From: an uncultured bacterium
Lineage (GTDB): Bacteria > Cyanobacteriota > Vampirovibrionia > Gastranaerophilales > Gastranaerophilaceae
Assembly: GCA_905211505.1 (NCBI GenBank)
Contig: CAJMAX010000042.1
Span: 1 to 7,413 of the forward strand
Reading direction: 5' to 3'
Length of the DNA: 7,413 nt
Part shown: piece by piece, positions 1 to 5,570 of the stretch
Numbering within the stretch: the stretch's first letter is position 1
Layout of the letters: every line of letters begins with the position of its first letter
Made by a program: the position numbers and the translations under genes
Notes under the pieces: generated by a model
Databases searched by the model: none
The model's input: only the letters and a program-made list of their open reading frames with translations
What the model was told of the DNA's origin: nothing

Positions 1-81
1 CAGAATGACAACATCTCTGCACTCGCATTAAACGGGACTCCACTACGTTCCCGCCCTCTGCTCGTGCAGGCTCAGAATGAC
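1..81. repeat. GC-rich repeat-like element fused to the first prepilin gene
   Basis: The nine bases CAGAATGAC occur at 1-9 and again at 72-80, 71 bases apart, bracketing a stretch that is clearly richer in G and C than the rest of the window. Read on the minus strand the ends are GTCATTCTG, the start of a kind of dispersed intergenic repeat I recognise from many bacterial genomes. Inside is a short inverted repeat, CGGGA at 33-37 and TCCCG at 49-53, and a small CTGC/GCAG pair near 59-69. The left edge is cut by the window. That it is dispersed in the genome is inference; only the internal direct repeat and the composition shift are visible here. Confidence 0.55.
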
Positions 82-792
82 CATATTCGCCCAAAAGCAG
101 CTTTCACCCTTGCCGAAGTTCTCATAACTCTTGGCATAATTGGTATTGTATCAGCTATGACAATCCCATCACTTTTGACAAATTTTAAAAAACGAGAAAC
201 TGTTAGTAAAGTTAAAGCTGCATATTCAATTTTTTCACAAGCTGTAAAACTTTCAATTCAAGAAAATGACGAACCTGCAGGTTGGGATGTTAGTAATGAA
301 TCGACAGTGGCCGAAAGATATTTAATACCATATATGACAGGAGTTACCGAATTTACTGATGCTAACAAAAAATACAGTGGCTTGCGTACGCTAGCAAATA
401 AACCTTGCGGAGGTGTTCGTTGTACATGTATTTATACTTGGGGACGTAGAAAATACATTCTTAATAATGGTATGATTTTTAACTATGCAAATACTAATTA
501 TAAGCATAAATTGATTGTTGTTGATATAAATGGTTTTGCTCCACCTAATGTTTTGGGAATTGACGGGTTTGTATTTTGGATTGATGATTATACATCAGCA
601 CTAAGAACGGAGGGTGCTACTTATTCTCGAAAACAAATTGTTGATAATCGTGGTGCTGGTGAGGCTTGTGCACCAAATCCTGCATCTTATTATGCCGGAT
701 TGTATTGCGCGGCTTTATTGCAAAAGGATGGCTGGACAATGAGTAAAGACTATCCTTGGGGTAACGGGCATTTACCTAAATTAGAAGAGTAG
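64..792 (+). CDS. Prepilin-like protein with type IV pilin/type II secretion N-terminus (copy 1)
   Basis: From the GTG at 64 this is 242 residues. A class III (prepilin peptidase) signal is visible: K-A-A then F-T-L-A-E, with cleavage expected between Ala13 and Phe14, Glu at mature position 5, and a hydrophobic helix of about 20 residues after it (LITLGIIGIVSAMTIPSLL). The rest would be the globular, surface-exposed or periplasmic part; it has several cysteines (in a CGGVRCTC segment, GEACAP and LYCAAL) that could pair. The protein is probably a minor pilin or pseudopilin, but the exact role is unknown. The start is doubtful: there is no ribosome-binding site before GTG 64, no in-frame ATG before the signal, and the frame stays open to base 1, so the true start may lie outside the window. 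The first dozen residues come from the repeat-like DNA. It is paralogous to the gene at 4843. Confidence 0.8.
   Translation: MQAQNDHIRPKAAFTLAEVLITLGIIGIVSAMTIPSLLTNFKKRETVSKVKAAYSIFSQAVKLSIQENDEPAGWDVSNESTVAERYLIPYMTGVTEFTDANKKYSGLRTLANKPCGGVRCTCIYTWGRRKYILNNGMIFNYANTNYKHKLIVVDINGFAPPNVLGIDGFVFWIDDYTSALRTEGATYSRKQIVDNRGAGEACAPNPASYYAGLYCAALLQKDGWTMSKDYPWGNGHLPKLEE
100..346 (+). repeat. Prepilin paralogue N-terminal block, copy 1
   Basis: This block aligns without gaps to 4861-5107 (constant offset 4761). By my hand alignment of 82 codons, 19 differ and 15 of those are synonymous; only four amino acids change. It includes a 36-base identical run ending at the GGWDVS codons. After this block the two genes diverge sharply. 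Confidence 0.85.
733..774 (+). repeat. Prepilin paralogue C-terminal identical block, copy 1
   Basis: These 42 bases are identical to 5509-5550 and encode WTMSKDYPWGNGHL in both paralogues. The flanking codons differ, so the exact identity is confined to this stretch. Confidence 0.85.
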
Positions 793-813
793 TAATGTTA
801 AACGGATACTATA

Positions 814-838
814 AAAACAAGTTTATAGTACTTGTTTT
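814..838. terminator. Bidirectional intrinsic terminator between prepilin copy 1 and pdxA
   Basis: A 9-base perfect inverted repeat, AAAACAAGT at 814-822 and ACTTGTTTT at 830-838, encloses a 7-base loop. The A-run on one side and T-run on the other suit termination in both directions. The loop contains the pdxA stop codon (823-825). The stem has only three G:C pairs, so it may be weak. Its place between convergent genes supports the call. Confidence 0.55.
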
Positions 839-1737
839 ATGGCTGCAATCATTCCCTCAGGTGATGCAATGTTTTTCCCTGCAATATCAAATGCGGTGCC
901 ATGTCCCGGTGAAGTTCTTATAATATCCAGCCCTATGGTTGTATTAACAGTTTTATCTCCTGCTACTGTCTTTATTGGGATTAAACCTTGATCGTGATAA
1001 TTTGCAATATAGCAGTCAAATTCATCTTTTTCATTTTTATAGTAGTGTTTGGCTGCTTTGACAAACAATGTATCGGCTGGTAGCGGCATTGTGATATTTA
1101 TACCCAGTTTTTGTAATTCTTGAACTGCGGGAATAAGAATATCAATTTCTTCAGTTCCTAAAATCCCGTCTTCTCCAGAGTGGGGGTTGAATCCGCATAA
1201 TGCAAACTTGGGATTATGTATGCCAAAGTGTTTTTCAAAGGTTTTTACTAAATTTTGGACTTTTGTTATAACAATATCTTTTGTTATGTTTATGTCTTTT
1301 AACGCACAGTGTCTTGTCAAAAGTAATACTCTAAAATTCTTTGCAACAAAAAGCATTTCTGCAAGCTGGTTATCATGTGATAAGTATTTTTGCAGTATTT
1401 CAGTTTGTCCATTGTAAATATGTCCGGCAAGGTGGAGTGCATTTTTTGCAACAGGTGCTGTCACTATTGCTTTAGGTTTAAGCTTACACACTTTTTTTAG
1501 TGACTGAAATGAAAATTCTCCTGCGAATTTGGTAGCTTGCCCGGGTTCTACATTTTCGTTATATGGAATTTCTATAATTTCATAATTTTTATCCAGAGTT
1601 CCATAAAAATCCAAGATTTTTTTATTAGAAATTAGAACAACTTTATCTTCCGATATATCAAGTTGTTTTAGAGCTTTAATAGTTATTTCTGCGCCAATTC
1701 CATTTGGATCGCCTGTTGTAATTGCTATTTTATTCAT
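823..1737 (-). CDS. pdxA: 4-hydroxythreonine-4-phosphate dehydrogenase family protein (PdxA/PdxA2)
   Basis: This 304-residue protein matches the PdxA family, NAD-dependent oxidative decarboxylases that need a divalent metal. Classical PdxA acts on 4-phosphohydroxy-L-threonine in the DXP-dependent pyridoxal phosphate pathway; PdxA2 relatives act on D-threonate or D-erythronate 4-phosphate. Visible motifs are ITTGDPNGIG (6-15), the metal ligands His143, His186 (NPHSGEDG) and His248 (NYHDQGLIPIK), and Lys256, Asn265 and Arg274 at the spacing of E. coli Lys274, Asn283 and Arg292. Gln111 (NGQTE) stands where E. coli has His136 in a GHTE motif, and Gly278 (RTSPGHG) where Asp is usual. It is slightly shorter than E. 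coli PdxA (about 329). The ATG overlaps the end of the upstream kinase by eight bases and has no clear ribosome-binding site, so translation is probably coupled. Family call is firm; the choice between PdxA and PdxA2 is open. Confidence 0.92.
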   Translation of the reverse strand: MNKIAITTGDPNGIGAEITIKALKQLDISEDKVVLISNKKILDFYGTLDKNYEIIEIPYNENVEPGQATKFAGEFSFQSLKKVCKLKPKAIVTAPVAKNALHLAGHIYNGQTEILQKYLSHDNQLAEMLFVAKNFRVLLLTRHCALKDINITKDIVITKVQNLVKTFEKHFGIHNPKFALCGFNPHSGEDGILGTEEIDILIPAVQELQKLGINITMPLPADTLFVKAAKHYYKNEKDEFDCYIANYHDQGLIPIKTVAGDKTVNTTIGLDIIRTSPGHGTAFDIAGKNIASPEGMIAAIKQVL

Positions 1738-3046
1738 GTTTATTAAAGTAATCCAGAATTTCGAGTAATGTATTTACTCCGCCAAGATTTCCTGATTTTG
1801 TCACAATCCACTGATCTGAGTTAACACTTTTACTTAATGCAATTGCAGGTAAAACTTCATCTATAAGCTGTAATTGGTTTGCATATATTGCATTGCAGCA
1901 TTTATAAGATGTTTCGCCTCCAAGAGTTATAAGTATTGCTTTTTTCTTTTCAAGAACACATTTGGTTAAATCTGCAAGAAAATTTGTAATCTCGTTCGCA
2001 AGTCCTGACTTTGTCAAATCAGTATCTATTGTGTCATCAGAAAAACCATCAAAATTTATAAGTAATTTTGATGTGTGAATCAGAACAATGTTAGAAGAAC
2101 CCAGATTTGTTACAATTCTTTCTACGAGATCTTCTTGAACTCCAGCTAGTATTGTTTTTGTATCAAGTTCAATAATCAAAGTATTTTCTTCAAATTCTTC
2201 ACTTTGCTCAAGTTTATCAATCTGATTAGCCGTAATTTGAGTAGCGCTGCCAGATACAATGAATTTGGGTAATTTTGGTAACTTTACTGGTAAAACTTCT
2301 TCTAATTCTTTTTGGGGGAACCATTCGTTACTAAGTACATTTGCCGCTGCTGCGGTTCCAACCGGGAGAATTTTGTAATTTGATTTTTGCATTGCAAGAA
2401 TAATTTGTTCTAAATTTGTTGTTGATACGCAATCAGCTATTATAATTTTTTTGCCTTCTTCTATTAGAGTATTTAAAGCAATAAGAATTGGGCCGGCTCC
2501 ATCTAAGATTGTTTTTAGTTCTATGCAGCCAACCAGGCTTTCTAAGTTTTCTCCAAGTTGAGACTTTAGAAGAGTCGGCAGATGTGATTCCATAATGGGA
2601 GAATGCGGATCTCTTGCTATTTCAGTTCGTTCAATTGGTATACCTTTTAATAAATGGTAACCGCCTACAGTTATTCTTCCCTCTTGAGGAAAAGCAGGCA
2701 TAACTATAGCTGCGTCCCATTTTAGAATCTCCAGCATAGACAGTACTTCTACTGCAATATTTCCTCTGACTGTAGAATCTATTTTTTTGTAGAAAAAGTC
2801 AGGGTTTATTTCGTCTACAAGCAGTTGAGTTGCTTCTTTGACTTTTTCAAATGCTTCTTGAGGAGAAACATTTCTTGATTCTGTCGAGATCGCCCAAGCT
2901 TGAGATTCACTTGTTTGTCTGGACTCAATGTTTTTATTTAACAATATATTTGTGTCGGCACCATTCAATTTGAATTGTAGTGCAGTGTCATTTGCACCTG
3001 TCAAATCGTCTGCAATAATTCCGACAATATCAGAGTTTCCTATCAT
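1730..3046 (-). CDS. Four-carbon acid sugar kinase family protein (DUF1537; DtnK/OtnK/DenK-like)
   Basis: These 438 residues span the two-domain DUF1537 kinase family, which phosphorylates four-carbon acid sugars such as D-threonate, D-erythronate or 3-oxo-tetronate with ATP. The N-terminal substrate domain shows IADDLTGANDTAL (11-23), KKIDSTVRGN (87-96), PAFPQEGRITVGGYHL (117-132) and RDPHSP (145-150). The C-terminal nucleotide domain begins near VSGSAT (264-269) and has LGGETS (375-380) and TKSGNLGG (416-423), the last a variant of the usual glycine-rich TK.GGFG loop. The ATG sits in an ATGA overlap with the ssb stop, and its own stop overlaps pdxA, so it is the middle gene of a coupled trio. 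Kinase-PdxA2 adjacency is known from acid-sugar catabolism, where the product is dihydroxyacetone phosphate. Here no dehydrogenase, isomerase or transporter partner is nearby, so the substrate cannot be named; a B6-salvage role is another possibility. Confidence 0.88.
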   Translation of the reverse strand: MIGNSDIVGIIADDLTGANDTALQFKLNGADTNILLNKNIESRQTSESQAWAISTESRNVSPQEAFEKVKEATQLLVDEINPDFFYKKIDSTVRGNIAVEVLSMLEILKWDAAIVMPAFPQEGRITVGGYHLLKGIPIERTEIARDPHSPIMESHLPTLLKSQLGENLESLVGCIELKTILDGAGPILIALNTLIEEGKKIIIADCVSTTNLEQIILAMQKSNYKILPVGTAAAANVLSNEWFPQKELEEVLPVKLPKLPKFIVSGSATQITANQIDKLEQSEEFEENTLIIELDTKTILAGVQEDLVERIVTNLGSSNIVLIHTSKLLINFDGFSDDTIDTDLTKSGLANEITNFLADLTKCVLEKKKAILITLGGETSYKCCNAIYANQLQLIDEVLPAIALSKSVNSDQWIVTKSGNLGGVNTLLEILDYFNKHE

Positions 3047-3393
3047 AATACAGCTTCTGTTTCCGCGTCTTTTCTAGAACCTAAAAGTCTTATTGTATTT
3101 GCAACAACGTAAAAAGATTCTCTTTCGTTATTGGTCACTTTATCAACCCAGCGTCTGTTGGCAATTCTACCATCAACAGCAACCAGTCTTCCTTTTTTTA
3201 CATATTCTGCTGCAAATTCAGCTTGATTTCCCCAAACTTCAATGTTAAACCAGTCGGTTACTTCTGATTTTGTTTTAGAATCCCATCTGTTTACGGCAAC
3301 AGAAAAGGTTGCTTTGGTTTTGCCGGAGTCGTAAGAATTGAAGTTTTCAGAAGCATCTCGTCCAACTCTGCCTACTACTGTTACTGTATTCAT
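3043..3393 (-). CDS. ssb: Single-stranded DNA-binding protein (OB fold, no acidic tail)
   Basis: The ATG at 3393 gives 116 residues beginning MNTVTVVGRVGRDAS, the classic bacterial SSB opening. An AAAGAGG ribosome-binding site at 3401-3407 lies seven bases ahead, which is why I prefer this start over an in-frame ATG at 3426 that would add 11 unrelated residues. The OB fold is recognisable through FSVAVNRW, VTDWFNIEVWGNQAEFAAEYVKKGRLVAVDGRI and FYVVANTIRLLGSR. Bacterial SSBs coat single-stranded DNA in replication, recombination and repair. Unlike the usual 160-180 residue form, this one ends just after the OB fold (KDAETEAVL) and lacks the linker and the DDDIPF-type acidic tip that recruits partner proteins. 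It could be a shorter lineage-specific main SSB or a second SSB. It lies 54 bases after trpS and overlaps the kinase start by four. Confidence 0.92.
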   Translation of the reverse strand: MNTVTVVGRVGRDASENFNSYDSGKTKATFSVAVNRWDSKTKSEVTDWFNIEVWGNQAEFAAEYVKKGRLVAVDGRIANRRWVDKVTNNERESFYVVANTIRLLGSRKDAETEAVL

Positions 3394-3400
3394 ATATATA

Positions 3401-3407
3401 CCTCTTT
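3401..3407 (-). promoter_or_regulatory. Ribosome-binding site that decides the ssb start
   Basis: AAAGAGG on the minus strand, seven bases before the ATG at 3393. It lies within the frame of the longer alternative ORF, which makes the upstream ATG at 3426 unlikely. Confidence 0.75.
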
Positions 3408-3447
3408 CAATTTTAATATTATACAAGATTTTTTTATTTTGTCTAAA

Positions 3448-4446
3448 TTAATACATTTTTACAAGTTCTCGGACTTGTTGTAAAATTTCAGCTGCTTTAA
3501 TTCTAGCTTTTGCAGAACCCTCTTTTATAATTTGTTCAACTTCCTGAGGGTGTTCTTCGTAATATTTCCTTTTTTCTCTGATAGCTGCAAGTTTAGCGTT
3601 GATTTTTTCTCCAAGTTGGCGTTTGCATTGAGCGCATCCTCTTAAGCCTTTTTCGCATTCGCATCTTATTGTAGCAATTTCTTCTTCAGAACCGAAAATT
3701 TTCCAATATTTAAATGCAACCTCACATTCTTCAGGGTGTCCTAAATCATCTTTGCGAAGCCTTGAGCGGTCAGTGATTGCAGTCATAACTTTTTTTGATG
3801 TAGTTTCGGCATCATCTGAAATTTTAATATCATTGTTGAATGATTTACCCATTTTATTTCCGTCAAGTCCGCAAATAAGTGAGCAGTTATTTAGTAGCGG
3901 TTTTGCTTCGTGGAAGAATTCTCCGTATAAGTTGTTAAAGCGTCTTGCGATATCTCTGGTGATTTCAATATGCGCAACTTGATCGATTCCGACGGGAACG
4001 CAATCTGCATTAAACATCATAATATCTGAACTCATTAGCACTGGGTATCCCATTAGGCCGAAGTTTATTTGAGAATTTTGACCTTCTTTAGTTTTTAAAA
4101 TTTTTGCCATATCTTTTAAGGTTGGATCTCTTTCAACCCAGTTTTGCGGAGTAATCATTCCAAGGTAAATATTTAGTTCAGCAATTTCAGGAACAAGAGA
4201 TTGTACATAGATTGTTGATTTGTTGGGATCAATTCCGCATGCAAGCCAATCCATGACAACATCCAGAGTGTTCTGTCTCAGTTCATCTGTTTTATCATAT
4301 TTTGTAGTCAGGGCATGCCAGTCTGCAGCGAAAAAATAACAGTCATATTTATCTTGAAGTTCTACCCAGTTTTGGATTACTCCGAGATAATGTCCTAAAT
4401 GCAGCTTTCCGGTAGGTCTCATACCTGATACAATAGTTTGTTTCAT
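3448..4446 (-). CDS. trpS: Tryptophanyl-tRNA synthetase with probable [4Fe-4S] cluster motif
   Basis: The protein has 332 residues, normal for bacterial TrpRS, which charges tRNA-Trp with tryptophan using ATP in the cytoplasm. Class I signatures are HLGH at 16-19 (in GMRPTGKLHLGHY) and KMGKS at 198-202, the family's form of KMSKS. Tryptophan-site and core segments include YFFAADWHALTT, MGYPVLMSSDIMMFNAD and PVGIDQVAHIEITRDIARRFN. Cys241, Cys264, Cys271 and Cys274 show exactly C-x22-C-x6-C-x2-C, the spacing of the [4Fe-4S] cluster in Thermotoga maritima TrpRS; a further Cys262 lies next to it. The ATG at 4446 has GAAAGGA seven bases upstream. It is the first gene of the leftward cluster with ssb, the kinase and pdxA. 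I saw no tryptophan-rich leader or T-box upstream. Confidence 0.97.
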   Translation of the reverse strand: MKQTIVSGMRPTGKLHLGHYLGVIQNWVELQDKYDCYFFAADWHALTTKYDKTDELRQNTLDVVMDWLACGIDPNKSTIYVQSLVPEIAELNIYLGMITPQNWVERDPTLKDMAKILKTKEGQNSQINFGLMGYPVLMSSDIMMFNADCVPVGIDQVAHIEITRDIARRFNNLYGEFFHEAKPLLNNCSLICGLDGNKMGKSFNNDIKISDDAETTSKKVMTAITDRSRLRKDDLGHPEECEVAFKYWKIFGSEEEIATIRCECEKGLRGCAQCKRQLGEKINAKLAAIREKRKYYEEHPQEVEQIIKEGSAKARIKAAEILQQVRELVKMY

Positions 4447-4453
4447 AAAACAG

Positions 4454-4480
4454 TCCTTTCTAATAACTGTATCTATTATA
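4454..4480 (-). promoter_or_regulatory. Putative promoter -10 and ribosome-binding site of trpS
   Basis: On the minus strand a perfect TATAAT occupies 4475-4480 and a GAAAGGA ribosome-binding site 4454-4460, leaving a short leader of roughly 20-25 bases. The -35 is poor (TAGAAC at 17-base spacing), so the promoter call rests mainly on the -10 and position. Confidence 0.5.
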
Positions 4481-4536
4481 TAACAAAAAGGTCTGTGTTC
4501 TAGTTTGAATAAAATTTTGTAACAAGTGAGTGGTTT

Positions 4537-4707
4537 TTAATTATCCTGATCAATATTTTTAAGCGCAAAATCAATACATTGAGTAATACATTCATTTCTG
4601 CTTATGCCTGTTGTTTTGGCTAAATCATCAATGTTTTTTAAAGTAGTTGTATCTATTCTTATACTTATAACAGTTTTTTCATTTTTTTCGGGCTTGAATT
4701 TTACCAA
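4537..4707 (-). CDS. Small ribbon-helix-helix (CopG/Arc-like) DNA-binding protein
   Basis: From the TTG at 4707 this is a 56-residue protein with a ribbon-helix-helix layout: a short strand KTVISIRID (11-19), a first helix around TLKNIDDLAKTTG, a turn GISRNE and a second helix NECITQCIDFALKNI. Such proteins dimerise through the strand and bind palindromic operators; many are autorepressors or antitoxins. No toxin-like partner is next to it. The frame can be extended to a TTG at 4728, but AAGAGG at 4718-4723 lies inside that extension and a TATAAT at 4731-4736 would start transcription after it, so 4707 (spacing 10) is the better start. It diverges from prepilin copy 2 across 135 bases, and it stands 90 bases ahead of trpS on the same strand. 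Its target is unknown. Confidence 0.72.
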   Translation of the reverse strand: MVKFKPEKNEKTVISIRIDTTTLKNIDDLAKTTGISRNECITQCIDFALKNIDQDN

Positions 4708-4730
4708 CTTGCAATAACCTCTTTTCAAAT

Positions 4731-4736
4731 ATTATA
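4731..4736 (-). promoter_or_regulatory. Putative -10 box of the ribbon-helix-helix gene
   Basis: A perfect TATAAT on the minus strand, placed so that transcription would begin near 4724, just before the AAGAGG ribosome-binding site. No good -35 was found in the very AT-rich flank. Confidence 0.4.
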
Positions 4737-4751
4737 TTTAAGATTTTTAAG

Positions 4752-4765
4752 TAAATATATATTTA
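4752..4765. promoter_or_regulatory. Candidate operator palindrome in the divergent intergenic region
   Basis: TAAATATATATTTA is a perfect 14-base palindrome lying between the ribbon-helix-helix gene and prepilin copy 2. A second inverted repeat, GTATT at 4783-4787 and AATAC at 4797-4801, overlaps the likely -35 of the prepilin. Both could be binding sites for the neighbouring regulator, but AT-only palindromes arise easily by chance in such DNA. Confidence 0.25.
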
Positions 4766-4786
4766 AAAATAGAATATATAATGTAT

Positions 4787-4836
4787 TTGAAATATGAATA
4801 CAGTATGGTATATTTATATTTGTAATTAAAAGGAGA
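4787..4836 (+). promoter_or_regulatory. Putative promoter and ribosome-binding site of prepilin copy 2
   Basis: TTGAAA at 4787-4792 and TATATT at 4809-4814 are separated by 16 bases and would start transcription near 4821. AAAAGGAGA at 4828-4836 is a strong ribosome-binding site; its AGGAG core ends seven bases before the ATG at 4843. A TATAAT at 4777-4782 is an alternative -10 without a convincing -35. Confidence 0.55.
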
Positions 4837-4842
4837 TGTATT

Positions 4843-5568
4843 ATGGAAAAAAGAATAAAAGCTTTCACCCTTGCAGAAGTTCTCATAACCCTTGGCGTTA
4901 TCGGTATTGTATCAGCTATGACAATTCCATCATTATTAACAAATTTTAAAAAACGAGAAACTGTCAGTAAAGTTAAAGCAGCATATTCAATTTTTTCACA
5001 AGCTGTCAAACTTTCCATACAAGAAAATGACGAACCTGCAGGTTGGGATGTTAGTGTTGGATCGACAGTGGCAGAAAGATATTTAACTCCATACATGACA
5101 GGCGTCCAAAAAATTTTAAGACAAGAGTGGCTAGACCATGATTATTATAGAATGCGTACACTTTCGTCTCAAGGAAATCCTGAGACAAATGGTTATATTG
5201 ATTGGGGCTGGATTGCCGCGCTACCTGCATACAAACTGCAAAATGGTATGATTTTTGTATATTCAAATTCTAATGATAGACATAAAATGATTACTGTTGA
5301 TATAAATGGTTTTGCTCCACCTAATATTATGGGAATAGATGGTTTTTCTTTCTGGATAGATGATAAAACCTCAACAGTTGTTCCAGCCGGTTATACTCTT
5401 TCTAGAGAGACTCTTATAGAACCTACATATGATAGAGCTTGTGTAAGATCGCCATATTGGCAATATTACAATGGTAGCTATTGTGCAGCTTTGCTACAAA
5501 AAGATGGTTGGACAATGAGTAAAGACTATCCTTGGGGTAACGGGCATTTAACTAAAAAAGAAAAATAA
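4843..5568 (+). CDS. Prepilin-like protein with type IV pilin/type II secretion N-terminus (copy 2)
   Basis: This 241-residue protein starts at an ATG with a strong AGGAG site. Its seven-residue leader MEKRIKA precedes FTLAEVLITLG, so prepilin peptidase cleavage is expected after Ala7, with Glu at mature position 5 and a hydrophobic helix to about residue 33. Residues 7-88 nearly match copy 1 (64-792). The centre diverges strongly (RQEWLDHDYYRMRTL and DWGWIAALPAYK have no close counterpart), then VDINGFAPPN and GIDGF.FWIDD are shared again, and the C-terminus WTMSKDYPWGNGHL is identical. It is probably a minor pilin or pseudopilin exported to the inner membrane and assembled into a pilus or secretion pseudopilus. 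The assembly machinery is not in the window. The gene diverges from a ribbon-helix-helix regulator and ends two bases before the convergent mlaE stop. Confidence 0.88.
   Translation: MEKRIKAFTLAEVLITLGVIGIVSAMTIPSLLTNFKKRETVSKVKAAYSIFSQAVKLSIQENDEPAGWDVSVGSTVAERYLTPYMTGVQKILRQEWLDHDYYRMRTLSSQGNPETNGYIDWGWIAALPAYKLQNGMIFVYSNSNDRHKMITVDINGFAPPNIMGIDGFSFWIDDKTSTVVPAGYTLSRETLIEPTYDRACVRSPYWQYYNGSYCAALLQKDGWTMSKDYPWGNGHLTKKEK
4861..5107 (+). repeat. Prepilin paralogue N-terminal block, copy 2
   Basis: This is the partner of 100-346, in the same orientation and without indels. Differences are mostly synonymous third-position changes, so the protein sequence is held while the DNA has drifted. Confidence 0.85.
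5509..5550 (+). repeat. Prepilin paralogue C-terminal identical block, copy 2
   Basis: These 42 bases are identical to 733-774. A further shared run of 30 bases encodes VDINGFAPPN in the middle of both genes. Confidence 0.85.
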
Positions 5569-5570
5569 TC

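Noticed and set aside
1187..1417. Plus-strand open frame of 76 codons inside pdxA
   Set aside because: It is antisense to a well-conserved gene, and its product has no recognisable domain or ribosome-binding site.
3394..3426. Longer ssb start adding MYNIKIERGIY
   Set aside because: The added codons contain the ribosome-binding site of the canonical MNTVTVVGR start and do not resemble SSB.
3752..3982. Plus-strand open frame inside trpS
   Set aside because: It is antisense to the KMGKS and core region of TrpRS, whose frame is clearly the coding one.
4447..4536. Search for a T-box or tryptophan leader upstream of trpS
   Set aside because: The likely transcript leader is only 20-25 bases, and no Trp-codon run or T-box-like sequence was seen in the gap.
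4725..5266. Two minus-strand open frames opposite prepilin copy 2
   Set aside because: They lie opposite conserved prepilin codons; the hydrophobic stretch reflects AT-rich antisense, and no family is recognisable.
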